In this document: in pieces, positions 26,077 to 34,324 of the stretch
Layout: every line of letters begins with the position of its first letter
Position numbering within the stretch: the first letter of the stretch is position 1
Assembly: GCF_900104345.1 (NCBI RefSeq)
Contig: NZ_FNJN01000001.1
Span: forward strand, 434,001-498,000
From: Microbacterium testaceum StLB037
GTDB taxonomy: Bacteria > Actinomycetota > Actinomycetes > Actinomycetales > Microbacteriaceae
Length of the DNA: 64,000 nt
Reading direction: 5' to 3'
Position numbers and translations under genes: made by a program
Notes under the pieces: generated by a model
Told to the model about the DNA's origin: nothing
Database searches by the model: none
The model's input: the letters and a program-made list of their open reading frames with translations, nothing else

Positions 26077-27975
26077 TCAGCCCTTCTCGCCCTCGAGCGC
26101 GAGCGGAGGGATGCCGGGGGTGTCGAATCCGAAGACCGCGCCGAGGAAGCCGAGTTCGCGTTGGAGGGAGTCGATCACCGTCTCGGACCGTCGAAACCCG
26201 TGGCCCTCGCCCTCGTAGAGCACGTAGGCGTGGGGCACGCCGTGCGCGGCCAGGGCGTCGCGGATGGCCTCAGCCTGCGACGGCGGGACCACGCGGTCCT
26301 CGGAGCCCTGGAGGATGAGCAGGGGCACGCGGAAGAGATCGGGGCGGCCCAGGGGCGAGCGCTCGATGTAGACCGGCTCGGCCTCAGGGAGTGGTCCGAT
26401 GAGTCCGTCGAGGTAGCGGGCCTCGAAGTCATGGGTGTCCTCGGCGAGGGCGCGGGCGTCTCCGACGCCGTAGCGCGAGATGCCCGCCGAGAACACGTCG
26501 GTACGCGTCACCGCGGCCAGGACGGTCCAGCCGCCCGCCGAGCCCCCCGCGATGGCGAGGCGCTCGGGATCGGCCAGGCCCGCCTCCGCCAGGGCGGATG
26601 CCGCGGCCGCGACGTCGTCGACGTCGACGACACCCCACTGCCCCTTCAGTCGATCGCGGTAGGCGCGGCCGTATCCCGTGGACCCGCCGTAGTTGACGTC
26701 GAGCACGCCGATGCCTCGACTGGTGAAGAAGGCGGTCTTCGCGGAGGGGGCGGGACCCACGTGCGAGGTCGGTCCGCCGTGCACGAGGACCACGTAGGGC
26801 GGGCGCTCGCCCGCGACCGGGGTGACGTCGGGGTTGGTGGGGGCGTACGCGAAGGCGTGCACCGGCCCGTGCGGGCCGTCGGTGGACAGGGCGCGGGCTG
26901 CCGGCATCCATTCGTCTCCCCACGAGCCGGCGCCGCCCGTGACGAGCTCGACCGCGCCGGATTCGAGGTCGACGAGCCACAGGCCCGCGCGTCCGCCCGC
27001 ATCGGACCCCGAGACGAGGGCGCGTGTGCCGCGGACGTCGTCGATCGCGGCTCCCGCGACGACGGGGACGTCGACCGGGCGCACGCCGCTCGGGGCGATC
27101 TCGACGACCTCGTCGGAGCCGTTCGTGCGGACCGCGATGACGCGACCGTCGGCGGCGGCCCCGAACCACCGCGTGCCGAGGACCCAGAGACCTCCGCCGG
27201 TGTCGGCGTCGCCGGGGGCGAGGGGTTGGGCGTCTCCATCGAGAGGCCGGTGGAAGAGGTTCCAGCGACCGTCGGGGTCGTCGGCGTAGAGCAGCTCGTC
27301 GTCGGCGATCCAGACGGGTTGCAGGGGCGCACGGCGCTCGCCGCCAGCGATGTCGCGAACGGAGCCCGTCTCGAGGTCGGCCACGCGGAGGCTCGTGGCG
27401 TCCCAGGGCATGTCGGGGTGGTTCCACGCGACCCACGCCAGGCGGCGGCCGTCGGAGGAGAGGGCGGGCTGCGCCAGGAAGTCGCTTCCCTCGGCGAGCA
27501 CCTCGACCGGCCCCTCGAGGGGGATGCGCACGATCGCGCGGTCGGGGACGCGGGAGGAGCCGTGGGTCTCGCGGATGGCGAGGAGGACGCCGTGCTCCCA
27601 CCTCAGGCCGCCGTGACGGACGGCGTCGTCGGCGGGAGTGAGGGGGCGCGCGGTCTCGCCCGGGCGGAGCGCGTACACGCGCTGGTCGCTCTTCTCGACG
27701 TAGTACAGCTCGCCGTCGTCGGACGCCGTCCAGGCGCCTCCGCCGTACTCGTGCACGGCGGATCGGGCGTTGGCGGGGGCCGGGAGCACCGTCTCGACCG
27801 AGCCGTCCGTGCGGCGACGCTTCACCGCGACGCGACCCGCCTCGTGCGGGACGGATTCGCCCCACCAGATCTCGTCGCCCACGAGTCGGGCCCCGTCGAC
27901 GCGCGGCGATGACTGCGCGACGGACTCGGGCGTGATCGGGGAGGGCCAGGAACCGTAAGGGAGGGTGTCAGCCAT
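26077..27975 (-). CDS. S9-family prolyl-oligopeptidase-like serine peptidase
   Basis: A 632-aa cytosolic peptidase; no signal peptide is visible. The first ~370 residues look like a beta-propeller. The alpha/beta-hydrolase domain has LVHGGPTSHVG, the nucleophile elbow GGSAGGWT, the acid in LQGSEDRVVPP and the His in EGEGHGF. This suggests an S9C-type dipeptidyl or acylaminoacyl peptidase; specificity is unknown. ATG 27975 is supported by a leaderless -10. The promoter carries the same damage-type box as recA and ftsK, which is unexpected for a peptidase. Confidence 0.92.
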   Translation of the reverse strand: MADTLPYGSWPSPITPESVAQSSPRVDGARLVGDEIWWGESVPHEAGRVAVKRRRTDGSVETVLPAPANARSAVHEYGGGAWTASDDGELYYVEKSDQRVYALRPGETARPLTPADDAVRHGGLRWEHGVLLAIRETHGSSRVPDRAIVRIPLEGPVEVLAEGSDFLAQPALSSDGRRLAWVAWNHPDMPWDATSLRVADLETGSVRDIAGGERRAPLQPVWIADDELLYADDPDGRWNLFHRPLDGDAQPLAPGDADTGGGLWVLGTRWFGAAADGRVIAVRTNGSDEVVEIAPSGVRPVDVPVVAGAAIDDVRGTRALVSGSDAGGRAGLWLVDLESGAVELVTGGAGSWGDEWMPAARALSTDGPHGPVHAFAYAPTNPDVTPVAGERPPYVVLVHGGPTSHVGPAPSAKTAFFTSRGIGVLDVNYGGSTGYGRAYRDRLKGQWGVVDVDDVAAAASALAEAGLADPERLAIAGGSAGGWTVLAAVTRTDVFSAGISRYGVGDARALAEDTHDFEARYLDGLIGPLPEAEPVYIERSPLGRPDLFRVPLLILQGSEDRVVPPSQAEAIRDALAAHGVPHAYVLYEGEGHGFRRSETVIDSLQRELGFLGAVFGFDTPGIPPLALEGEKG

Positions 27976-27981
27976 GACTCC

Positions 27982-28004
27982 ACCCTAGGCAGGGCCTCCG
28001 ACAT
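27982..28004 (-). promoter_or_regulatory. PafBC/RecA-NDp-type promoter of the S9 peptidase
   Basis: On the minus strand: ATGTCGGAG (28004 down to 27996), 8 nt, TAGGGT (27987 down to 27982), then 6 nt to ATG. Box and spacing are identical to those at ftsK and recA. Confidence 0.65.
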
Positions 28005-28051
28005 CCGCCCGGGTGCACGGTCGTCGCGGCTTTCGCGACGGAACGGAAGAA

Positions 28052-28082
28052 GCCGGATGCCACCCCTCGGTGGACATCCGGC
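28052..28082 (-). terminator. lexA terminator
   Basis: Stem GCCGGATG/CATCCGGC with an inner CCACC/GGTGG pair, followed on the minus strand by a T-rich stretch. It lies 15 nt after the lexA stop. Confidence 0.75.
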
Positions 28083-28097
28083 CTCGAGCCGTGCGCG

Positions 28098-28787
28098 TCA
28101 GACGGTGCGCAGCACCGCGACGACGCGACCGAGGACGGAGGCCTCGTCGCCGAGAATCGGCTCGAACGCGCTGTTGCGGGGGAGCAGCCAGATGTGACCG
28201 TCACGGCGTCGGAACGTCTTCACCGTCGCCTCGCCGTCGAGCATCGCGGCGACGATCTCGCCGTTCTCAGCGGTCGCCTGAGAACGGATGACGACCCAGT
28301 CACCGTCGCAGATCGCCGCGTCGATCATCGACTCGCCCGACACTTTGAGCATGAACAGGTCGCCCTTGCCCACGAGCTGACGGGGGAGGGGGAAGATCTC
28401 CTCCACCTGCTGATCGGCGGTGATCGGCACCCCGGCGGCGATGCGACCCACCAGTGGCACCAGGGCGGCGTCGCCCAGGGCGGGGGCGGCGTCGGCGGGA
28501 TTCTCGGCGGCGGCGCCGGGCAGGTCGATGAGGACCTCCATCGCACGCGTCTTACCCGGGTCGCGACGCAGGTAGCCGCTGAGCTCCAGCTGGTTCAGCT
28601 GATGCGTGACGCTCGAGAGCGACTTGAGCCCGACCGCGTCGCCGATCTCGCGCATGCTCGGCGGGTAGCCGTGCCGCGCGATCGAACGCTGGATCACTTC
28701 GAGGATCGCCAGCTGCTTGTCGCTGAGGTTCTTCCGCCGCCGGGTCTGCGGCCGCTCGCGCCCGGCGGCGGTCGTCGCGTCGGTCAT
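28098..28787 (-). CDS. lexA: SOS repressor LexA
   Basis: Represses SOS genes and self-cleaves when RecA filaments form. 229 aa. The winged HTH comprises [20 protein letters not shown] and [20 protein letters not shown]. The cleavage site is Ala118-Gly119 in GRIAAGVPI. The catalytic Ser153 is in SGESMIDA and Lys190 in EATVKTF. ATG 28787 has GAGGGGAG about 6 nt upstream. It is divergent from a LysM-domain gene, the same arrangement as lexA-yneA in Bacillus and lexA-Rv2719c in Mycobacterium. Confidence 0.97.
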   Translation of the reverse strand: MTDATTAAGRERPQTRRRKNLSDKQLAILEVIQRSIARHGYPPSMREIGDAVGLKSLSSVTHQLNQLELSGYLRRDPGKTRAMEVLIDLPGAAAENPADAAPALGDAALVPLVGRIAAGVPITADQQVEEIFPLPRQLVGKGDLFMLKVSGESMIDAAICDGDWVVIRSQATAENGEIVAAMLDGEATVKTFRRRDGHIWLLPRNSAFEPILGDEASVLGRVVAVLRTV

Positions 28788-28829
28788 CTGTGCTCCCCTC
28801 GCGCCGCGGAAATCACGGCGGAAATTCGA

Positions 28830-28852
28830 ATGTCGGAGGTTGGTGATGAGGT
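28830..28852 (+). promoter_or_regulatory. imperfect PafBC-type element between lexA and the LysM gene
   Basis: ATGTCGGAG (28830-28838), 8 nt, then TGAGGT, reading toward the LysM gene. The nine-mer is perfect but the -10 lacks the usual A at position 2, so it may be weak or non-functional. Confidence 0.35.
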
Positions 28853-28941
28853 CTCCGTGTCGAAACCGTATCCGGTCGACGACCCGAATGACACGGAGCC
28901 TCGCGCGTGTCGCGTTCGATTCGTCTCCGATACACGAGGTG

Positions 28942-28974
28942 TTGACACTCGAACAGGTTCGAAGATAGATTCGG
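28942..28974 (+). promoter_or_regulatory. LysM-gene promoter with LexA-like palindromes in the spacer
   Basis: -35 TTGACA (28942-28947), 18 nt, -10 TAGATT (28966-28971). The spacer holds TCGAACAGGTTCGA (28949-28962), an SOS-like palindrome with 2 rather than 4 central bases. Overlapping it is TCGAAGATAGATTCGG (28959-28974), with the normal spacing but three mismatches. LexA control is likely by context, but the box is not canonical. Confidence 0.6.
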
Positions 28975-29045
28975 AATACAGATTCGCACCGCCGTCCTCC
29001 CGGCCGAGGGCGGGGTGCGAATCTCTCCCCACCAAGGAGCACATT

Positions 29046-29396
29046 ATGAGCAGCATCGCCCTCACCGCCCCGTCCACCCGCCTGCGCATCACCGCGCGCG
29101 GTCGTCGCGTCGTGGCGTTCCTCGTCTCCCTCCCCATCGTCGCCGTGCTCGCCGTGGCGATCGTCGGCGGCGGATCCGCACTCGCCTCCGGCGACGCGGG
29201 CGCTCCCGCCGGCTCGTTCACCGAGATCACCGTCATGAGCGGCGAAACCCTCTGGTCCATCGCCGAAGACGTCGCGCCGTCCGCCGACCCGCGTGATGTC
29301 GTCGCCGAGATCGCGCGTCTCAACGCCCTGCCCGGCGGCTCCGTCTCGGCGGGACAGCGCATCGCGATCCCCGCCGAGTACGCTCCCGCGGCCTGA
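29046..29396 (+). CDS. membrane-anchored LysM protein, probable SOS division inhibitor (YneA/ChiZ/DivS-like)
   Basis: 116 aa. A basic N-terminus ([10 protein letters not shown]) is followed by one membrane segment ([20 protein letters not shown], about residues 20-39). The extracytoplasmic LysM domain reads [18 protein letters not shown], then [12 protein letters not shown] and [10 protein letters not shown]. Size, topology and divergence from lexA match yneA (Bacillus), Rv2719c/chiZ (Mycobacterium) and the function of divS (Corynebacterium), SOS-induced cell-division suppressors. AAGGAG lies about 8 nt upstream of ATG. The role is inferred from context. Confidence 0.82.
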   Translation: MSSIALTAPSTRLRITARGRRVVAFLVSLPIVAVLAVAIVGGGSALASGDAGAPAGSFTEITVMSGETLWSIAEDVAPSADPRDVVAEIARLNALPGGSVSAGQRIAIPAEYAPAA

Positions 29397-29438
29397 GCGC
29401 AGACCCCCCGCTCGCGCGCCTCGACCGTTCTCGACGCC

Positions 29439-29444
29439 TACGAT
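29439..29444 (+). promoter_or_regulatory. -10 element of the his operon
   Basis: TACGAT lies 7 nt before GTG 29452 and overlaps an in-frame ATG at 29443, which favours the GTG start. Confidence 0.45.
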
Positions 29445-29451
29445 GGGTGAG

Positions 29452-30537
29452 GTGACCGTACGCCTCGACGACCTTCCTCTTCGCGACGATCTGCGGGGCA
29501 TGACCCCGTACGGAGCTCCCCAGGCAGCACTGCCCGTGGCGCTCAACGTGAACGAGAACACGCATCCCGTTCCGCCCGAGGTTGCAGACGACATTCTGGA
29601 TGCCGTCGCCCGGGCGCTCCGCGACGTCAACCGCTACCCGGACCGGGAGTTCACCGGTCTGCGCGAGGCCTTCGCCGGCTACCTCGGCCACGGCCTCAAC
29701 CCCGACCAGATCTGGGCGGCGAACGGCTCGAACGAGGTCCTTCAGCACATCCTGCAGGCGTTCGGCGGTCCCGGCCGGACGGCGATGGGCTTCGCGCCCA
29801 CGTATTCGATGTACCCGATCCTCACGCGGGCCACGGGGGCCCGCTGGATCGCGGGTGAGAGAGAGCACGACTTCTCGCTGTCTCCCGAGTCGGCGGCCGC
29901 GCAGGTGCGCGAACAGCGACCCGACATCGTGTTCCTCTGCGCCCCGAACAACCCCACCGGCACTCCGCTGCGCCTCGATGTCGTCGAAGCGGTCTACGAC
30001 GCCACGGACGGGATCGTGATCGTCGACGAGGCTTACGAGGAGTTCGCTCCGCGCGACGAGCCCTCGGCCGTCTCGCTGCTGCCCGACCGCCCTCGTCTGG
30101 TCGTCTCGCGCACGATGAGCAAGGCCTTCGCCTTCGCCGGTGCCCGCGTCGGCTATCTCGCGGCCGATCCCGCGCTGGTCGACGCCCTGCGTCTGGTGCG
30201 CCTGCCCTACCACCTGAGCGCTCTCACCCAGGCGGCCGCCACCGCCGCGCTGAGCCACGCCGAGACGATGCTGTCGATGGTCGACGAGATCGTCGCTCAG
30301 CGCGACCGGATCTCGGCGACGGTGTCGGCGCTGGGGTACACGGCGCACGAGTCGTGGACCAACTTCGTGCTGTTCGGGGGCGTCGAAGACCCGGCGGCGA
30401 CATGGAAGGCGCTCTACGACCGCGGCGTCCTTATCCGCGACGTTGGCATCGCCCACCACCTGCGGGTGACCGCGGGCACGGCCGACGAGACCACCGCGTT
30501 CCTCGACGCGCTGGCCTCGGTAGGATCGCGATCATGA
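29452..30537 (+). CDS. hisC: histidinol-phosphate aminotransferase HisC
   Basis: A PLP-dependent step of histidine synthesis. About 361 aa. It has [13 protein letters not shown] near the N-terminus, [12 protein letters not shown] (PLP phosphate loop), [18 protein letters not shown], and the Schiff-base Lys in [21 protein letters not shown] 29452 is preferred over ATG 29443 (three codons longer) from the promoter position. It heads hisC-hisB-hisH-hisA, all overlapping or nearly so; hisF, hisG, hisD, hisE and hisI are not in this window. Confidence 0.95.
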   Translation: MTVRLDDLPLRDDLRGMTPYGAPQAALPVALNVNENTHPVPPEVADDILDAVARALRDVNRYPDREFTGLREAFAGYLGHGLNPDQIWAANGSNEVLQHILQAFGGPGRTAMGFAPTYSMYPILTRATGARWIAGEREHDFSLSPESAAAQVREQRPDIVFLCAPNNPTGTPLRLDVVEAVYDATDGIVIVDEAYEEFAPRDEPSAVSLLPDRPRLVVSRTMSKAFAFAGARVGYLAADPALVDALRLVRLPYHLSALTQAAATAALSHAETMLSMVDEIVAQRDRISATVSALGYTAHESWTNFVLFGGVEDPAATWKALYDRGVLIRDVGIAHHLRVTAGTADETTAFLDALASVGSRS

Positions 30538-31148
30538 CCGGCCCCGCCTCGCCCCGCACCGCATCGATCACGCGAGAGACGAGCGAGTCCCGCGTCGAGC
30601 TCGAGCTCGACCTCGACGGCCGCGGCGTCAGCGACATCTCGACGAGCGTGCCGTTCTTCGACCACATGCTCACCGCGTTCGCGAAGCACTCGCTGACCGA
30701 CCTGCGGGTCCGCTCCACAGGCGACACGCACATCGACGCCCACCACACGGTCGAGGACACCTCGATCGTGCTCGGGCAGGCCATTCGTCAGGCGCTCGGC
30801 GACAAGTCCGGCATCGCCCGTTACGGAGACGCGCTCGTGCCGCTCGACGAGGCCCTCGCGCAGGCCGTGGTCGACATCAGCGGTCGTCCCTACCTCGTGC
30901 ACACCGGCGAGCCCGCGGGCTTCGAGCACCACCTGATCGGCGGTCACTTCACCGGTTCGCTCGTGCGTCACTCGTTCGAGGCGATCTCAATCCACGCCGG
31001 CCTCACGGTTCACGTGCGCGTCCTGGGCGGACGCGACCCCCACCACATCGCAGAGGCCGAGTACAAGGCGCTCGCCCGCGCGTTCCGACAGGCGAAGGCC
31101 CTCGACCCGCTCGTCGACGGGATTCCGAGCACCAAGGGCGCGCTGTGA
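30534..31148 (+). CDS. hisB: imidazoleglycerol-phosphate dehydratase HisB
   Basis: The dehydratase of histidine synthesis, monofunctional (204 aa; no N-terminal phosphatase domain). The manganese-binding His motifs are [13 protein letters not shown] and DAHHTVEDT near the middle, and HHLIGGHF and [11 protein letters not shown] toward the end. ATG 30534 overlaps the hisC stop (ATGA). Confidence 0.96.
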   Translation: MTGPASPRTASITRETSESRVELELDLDGRGVSDISTSVPFFDHMLTAFAKHSLTDLRVRSTGDTHIDAHHTVEDTSIVLGQAIRQALGDKSGIARYGDALVPLDEALAQAVVDISGRPYLVHTGEPAGFEHHLIGGHFTGSLVRHSFEAISIHAGLTVHVRVLGGRDPHHIAEAEYKALARAFRQAKALDPLVDGIPSTKGAL

Positions 31149-31795
31149 CGCGTAAACCCGTCGTCGCGGTCTTCGACTACGGCTCGGGCAACGTCCACTC
31201 CGCCGTCAAGGCGCTCGTCGAAGCCGGCGCCGATGCGCGCCTCACCTCCGACCGCGGTCTGCTTCTCGACGCCGACGGGCTGCTGGTCCCCGGTGTCGGG
31301 GCGTTCGGCGCGGTCATGGGGGCCCTGAACGACAGCCGTGGCGGCGAGATCATCGACCGTCGTCTGGCGGGCGGCCGGCCGGTGCTCGGCATCTGCGTGG
31401 GCATGCAGGTCATGTTCGAGCGCGGCATCGAGCGCGGCACCGACACCACGGGTCTGGGGGAGTGGCCCGGAACCGTCGCCGAACTCGAGGCGCCGGTCCT
31501 GCCGCACATGGGCTGGAACACGGTGAGCGCGGGTGAGGGATCTCGCCTGTTCGACGGCATCGAGAACGAGCGCTTCTACTTCGTGCACTCGTACGCGGCG
31601 CAGGAGTGGTCGCTCGAGGTGACTCCGCCGTTCCCGCAGCCCTCGGTCACATGGTGCACCTACGGCTCGCCGTTCATCGCCGCGGTCGAGAACGGTCCGC
31701 TGTCGGCCACCCAGTTCCACCCGGAGAAGTCGGGCGAAGCCGGCATCCGGCTCCTGTCCAATTGGATCGACGGCCTGCGCACGACTACTGTGTGA
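31145..31795 (+). CDS. hisH: imidazole glycerol phosphate synthase subunit HisH
   Basis: The glutaminase subunit that feeds ammonia to HisF. 216 aa, class I amidotransferase. The nucleophile Cys is in [14 protein letters not shown] and the His/Glu pair is in [23 protein letters not shown] is the oxyanion-side loop. GTG 31145 overlaps the hisB stop. The HisF partner is not in the window. Confidence 0.95.
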   Translation: MTRKPVVAVFDYGSGNVHSAVKALVEAGADARLTSDRGLLLDADGLLVPGVGAFGAVMGALNDSRGGEIIDRRLAGGRPVLGICVGMQVMFERGIERGTDTTGLGEWPGTVAELEAPVLPHMGWNTVSAGEGSRLFDGIENERFYFVHSYAAQEWSLEVTPPFPQPSVTWCTYGSPFIAAVENGPLSATQFHPEKSGEAGIRLLSNWIDGLRTTTV

Positions 31796-31841
31796 CCTCG
31801 TGCCCCGGCTCGGCGAGATGCGCCGAAGGGTGCGAGGAGCC

Positions 31842-32588
31842 ATGAACGATTTCGCGTCCACGCCCGAACTTGTGCTGCTTCCCGCGGTCGACGTCGCCGA
31901 CGGCAAGGCCGTCCGTCTGACCCAGGGTGAGGCCGGTACCGAGACCAGCTACGGCGACCCCGTCGACGCCGCCGCCGACTTCGCCCGCCAGGGCGCTCAG
32001 TGGATCCACCTCGTGGACCTCGACGCGGCCTTCGGGCGCGGCAGCAACGCGAGCGTCATGCGCAAGGTCATCAAGCAGGTCAAGGGCGTGCAGGTCGAGC
32101 TCTCGGGCGGCATCCGCGACGATCGTTCGCTCGAGGCCGCCCTCGAGAGCGGCGCGAGCCGCATCAACCTCGGCACCGCGGCCCTCGAGAACCCCGAGTG
32201 GGCCGCCGACGTCATCAACCGCTACGGCGAGGCGATCGCCGTGGGCCTCGACGTGCGCGGAACGACCCTCGCGGCCCGCGGGTGGACCCGCGAGGGCGGC
32301 GACCTGTGGACCGTGCTCGATCGACTCGAGGACGCTGGCTGCAGCCGCTACGTCGTCACCGACGTCACCAAGGACGGCACGCTGCGCGGCCCCAACATCG
32401 AGCTGCTGCGTGAGATGACACAGCGCACCCCCAAGCCGATCGTCGCTTCCGGCGGCGTCTCGAGCCTCGACGACATCGCGGCTCTGCGAGACCTCGTTCC
32501 GCTGGGTGTCGAGGGCGCGATCGTCGGCAAGGCGCTCTACGCGGGCCAGTTCACCCTGGCCGAGGCGCTGGATGTCGCCGGACACTGA
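31842..32588 (+). CDS. hisA: phosphoribosyl isomerase HisA/PriA
   Basis: An Amadori isomerase of histidine synthesis, a 248-aa beta-alpha barrel. Two half-barrel phosphate sites are visible: [15 protein letters not shown] and [15 protein letters not shown]. The N-terminal catalytic Asp is in [18 protein letters not shown]. In actinobacteria the homologue (PriA) often also does the TrpF reaction; whether it does here depends on a trpF gene elsewhere. ATG 31842 is preceded by GAGGAG. It overlaps the next gene by 17 nt. Confidence 0.95.
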   Translation: MNDFASTPELVLLPAVDVADGKAVRLTQGEAGTETSYGDPVDAAADFARQGAQWIHLVDLDAAFGRGSNASVMRKVIKQVKGVQVELSGGIRDDRSLEAALESGASRINLGTAALENPEWAADVINRYGEAIAVGLDVRGTTLAARGWTREGGDLWTVLDRLEDAGCSRYVVTDVTKDGTLRGPNIELLREMTQRTPKPIVASGGVSSLDDIAALRDLVPLGVEGAIVGKALYAGQFTLAEALDVAGH

Positions 32589-33372
32589 CGGTCCGCACGA
32601 CCACGCTCACGGAGCCCACGCGGATTCGGCGGGGGTTCCGTGGGAGGGCCGCAGCTTCCAGGCGAACCCGCATTCGGGTGACGACGGTTCGGCCGACCCC
32701 GCGCTGCTGGCCGCGCTCCTGGCGTTCCGCGCGGGCGAGGGGGACGCCCGCGCCATCGTCGACGCCTATCGCGATGCGCGTCTGCTGATCCCGCTCGTCG
32801 CCGAGAAGGGCGACCACGGCGTCGGAGCGCACGGCATCGAGGTCGACAAGACCCAGGAGTTGTCGATCGTGACGGTCGCCGCTCCCGACGGTCGCAAAGT
32901 GCTCCCGGTCTTCACGTCGGTCACGGCGCTGCAGACGTGGGATGCCGCCGCACGACCGGTGCCGGCCGACGGGCGCCGCACGGCACTGGCGGCGGCCTCG
33001 GAGGACACCGAGCTCATCGTCATCGATCCCGCGTCCGAGACGGAGTTCGTGATCCGCCGCCCTGCCGTGTGGGCGATCGCGCAGGGCGAGACCTGGGAGC
33101 CCGCCCACACGTCGCCGTCGATCTTCACCGGCCTGCAGGAGAGCATCGCCGGAGAGCTGGCGGTCCTCGATCTGGCCGTCGAGTCGGGCGACCCCACCGG
33201 TCGTCTGCGCGGACCCGAGCTCGTCGTGCACCTGCAGCTCATGTCGGGCCTCGAGCAGGAGGAATTGGATGCCACGCTGGCGCGCCTCGCCCGGCGCTGG
33301 TCGGCGGACGATCGCATCGCCGTCCTCGTCGACTCCCTGACGGTCAAGCTCCACCGCAGCCCGGAGGCCTGA
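32572..33372 (+). CDS. SseB-family protein
   Basis: A 266-aa protein. The N-terminal SseB domain appears around [29 protein letters not shown] and continues through [18 protein letters not shown]-terminal part of about 100 aa ends in [22 protein letters not shown]. The function in actinobacteria is unknown. The start at ATG 32572 overlaps hisA by 17 nt. It is the last gene of the his operon and is followed by a hairpin. Confidence 0.85.
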   Translation: MSPDTDGPHDHAHGAHADSAGVPWEGRSFQANPHSGDDGSADPALLAALLAFRAGEGDARAIVDAYRDARLLIPLVAEKGDHGVGAHGIEVDKTQELSIVTVAAPDGRKVLPVFTSVTALQTWDAAARPVPADGRRTALAAASEDTELIVIDPASETEFVIRRPAVWAIAQGETWEPAHTSPSIFTGLQESIAGELAVLDLAVESGDPTGRLRGPELVVHLQLMSGLEQEELDATLARLARRWSADDRIAVLVDSLTVKLHRSPEA

Positions 33373-33377
33373 TCGCG

Positions 33378-33403
33378 GCGCCGTCACCAGAACAGGACGG
33401 CGC
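33378..33403 (+). terminator. his operon / SseB terminator hairpin
   Basis: 8-bp stem, GCGCCGTC with GACGGCGC, 10-nt loop, 5 nt after the stop. No T tract. Confidence 0.5.
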
Positions 33404-33472
33404 GTCGAGAACAGGCCGATCCGCCCGCCAAGCGCCTGTTCGCATGGCGTCCCCTGTCCTCATGCCGCACGG

Positions 33473-33503
33473 GCCCCGCTCACGCCCCCACGGGTATCAC
33501 GGA
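33473..33503 (+). repeat. 31-bp intergenic repeat, copy 1
   Basis: Begins GCCCCGCTCACGCC and ends ACGGGTATCACGGA. 26 of 31 bases match copy 2 at 33564. The gene-less stretch 33373-33655 also holds an inverted repeat (TGCCGCA at 33463-33469 with TGCGGCA at 33514-33520) and the palindrome AAGGGGCGCCCCTT at 33528-33541. No coding sequence is visible there. Confidence 0.6.
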
Positions 33504-33563
33504 ACAGGTGGCCTGCGGCACAGGACGAAGGGGCGCCCCTTTCCCAAGCCAATCGGGGCAGGA

Positions 33564-33594
33564 GCCCCGCTCATACCCCTACGGGTGTCGCGGA
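33564..33594 (+). repeat. 31-bp intergenic repeat, copy 2
   Basis: Begins GCCCCGCTCATACC and ends ACGGGTGTCGCGGA, same orientation as copy 1, start-to-start distance 91 nt. Possibly part of a decayed repeat family. Confidence 0.6.
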
Positions 33595-33655
33595 GGATGT
33601 GAGCTGCGGCGGGAGGGGGCATTCCGGAGCCCGGGACCACCCCAGAACGACAGAA

Positions 33656-34081
33656 TTACGTGACGGGACCCGTCCACTTCTCGCCCGGCCCCTTACCGAT
33701 CGGATCCTGAATCGTCGACGCCTCGCGGAAGGCCAGCTGCAGCGAGCGCAGGCCGTCGCGCAGGGAGCGCGCGTGCATGTCGCTGATCTCGGGCGCTCCG
33801 GCGGTGATGAGTCCGGCGAGGGCGTTGATGAGTTTGCGGGCCTCGTCGAGGTCGAGCTGCTGGCCGGGGTCGTCGGCGAGTCCGGTCTTCACGGCGGCGG
33901 CGCTCATGAGGTGGACGGCCGCGGTGGTGATGACTTCGACGGCGGGGACATCGGCGATGTCGCGGGTGGCGGAGGATGCGGCGCGCTCCTGCTCCTCCCA
34001 GCGGGCGAGGCGCTCGTCTTCGGCTCCGTGGCGGTGTGCGCCCTGGTCGTCGGCGGGCTGGTCGGAGGGGATCGTGTCCAC
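33656..34081 (-). CDS. DUF1844 protein
   Basis: A 141-aa protein. The DUF1844 core is [19 protein letters not shown], followed by [16 protein letters not shown] and [17 protein letters not shown]. The N-terminus is acidic and probably disordered. The function is unknown; its position divergent from infC is conserved in actinobacteria. It starts at GTG 34081. The promoter overlaps the infC promoter symmetrically. Confidence 0.88.
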   Translation of the reverse strand: MDTIPSDQPADDQGAHRHGAEDERLARWEEQERAASSATRDIADVPAVEVITTAAVHLMSAAAVKTGLADDPGQQLDLDEARKLINALAGLITAGAPEISDMHARSLRDGLRSLQLAFREASTIQDPIGKGPGEKWTGPVT

Positions 34082-34095
34082 GTGAATCTCTCTGC

Positions 34096-34102
34096 TAGAC
34101 TA
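34096..34102. promoter_or_regulatory. bidirectional -10 shared by infC and DUF1844
   Basis: TAGACTA: TAGACT (34096-34101) serves infC on the plus strand. Its reverse, TAGTCT (34102 down to 34097), serves DUF1844 on the minus strand, 15 nt from its GTG. Confidence 0.5.
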
Positions 34103-34107
34103 TGGCG

Positions 34108-34324
34108 GGCTTCGGAGTGTTTCACTCCGTACGAAAGAGGATCACATCCCACCCGCGCTTGCCGCTCCAGGCTACCGGGTTCCCGCACTCCGCTCCGTTT
34201 CGCACGGGGTTGCCTGGGTGCAGAAGCCGGTGCCGAAAGCACTGTGCCGGGTGGCGTGTCTCCTCTTCGCCCGCGATTCCGACGGATCGCGGCGGCCACC
34301 ACCCGTATGAAAGAGGAGTTCCGC
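34108..34324 (+). promoter_or_regulatory. structured 5' leader of infC-rpmI-rplT
   Basis: A leader of about 217 nt. It contains a perfect 7-bp hairpin with TTT loop (CGGAGTG...CACTCCG, 34113-34129) and a second 7-bp hairpin CCGCGAT/ATCGCGG (34271-34292) just ahead of the start. Such leaders commonly bind L20 or IF3 for feedback control; that function is inferred here. No protein-coding start with a ribosome-binding site is visible in it. Confidence 0.5.

Noticed and set aside
26161..27912. 583-codon plus-strand frame opposite the S9 peptidase
   Set aside because: No recognisable domain; the minus-strand peptidase has a full catalytic triad and a promoter.
34307..34309. ATG as the infC start
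   Set aside because: It precedes the AGAGGAG ribosome-binding site and has none of its own; ATC 34325 fits better. Kept as an alternative in the infC entry.
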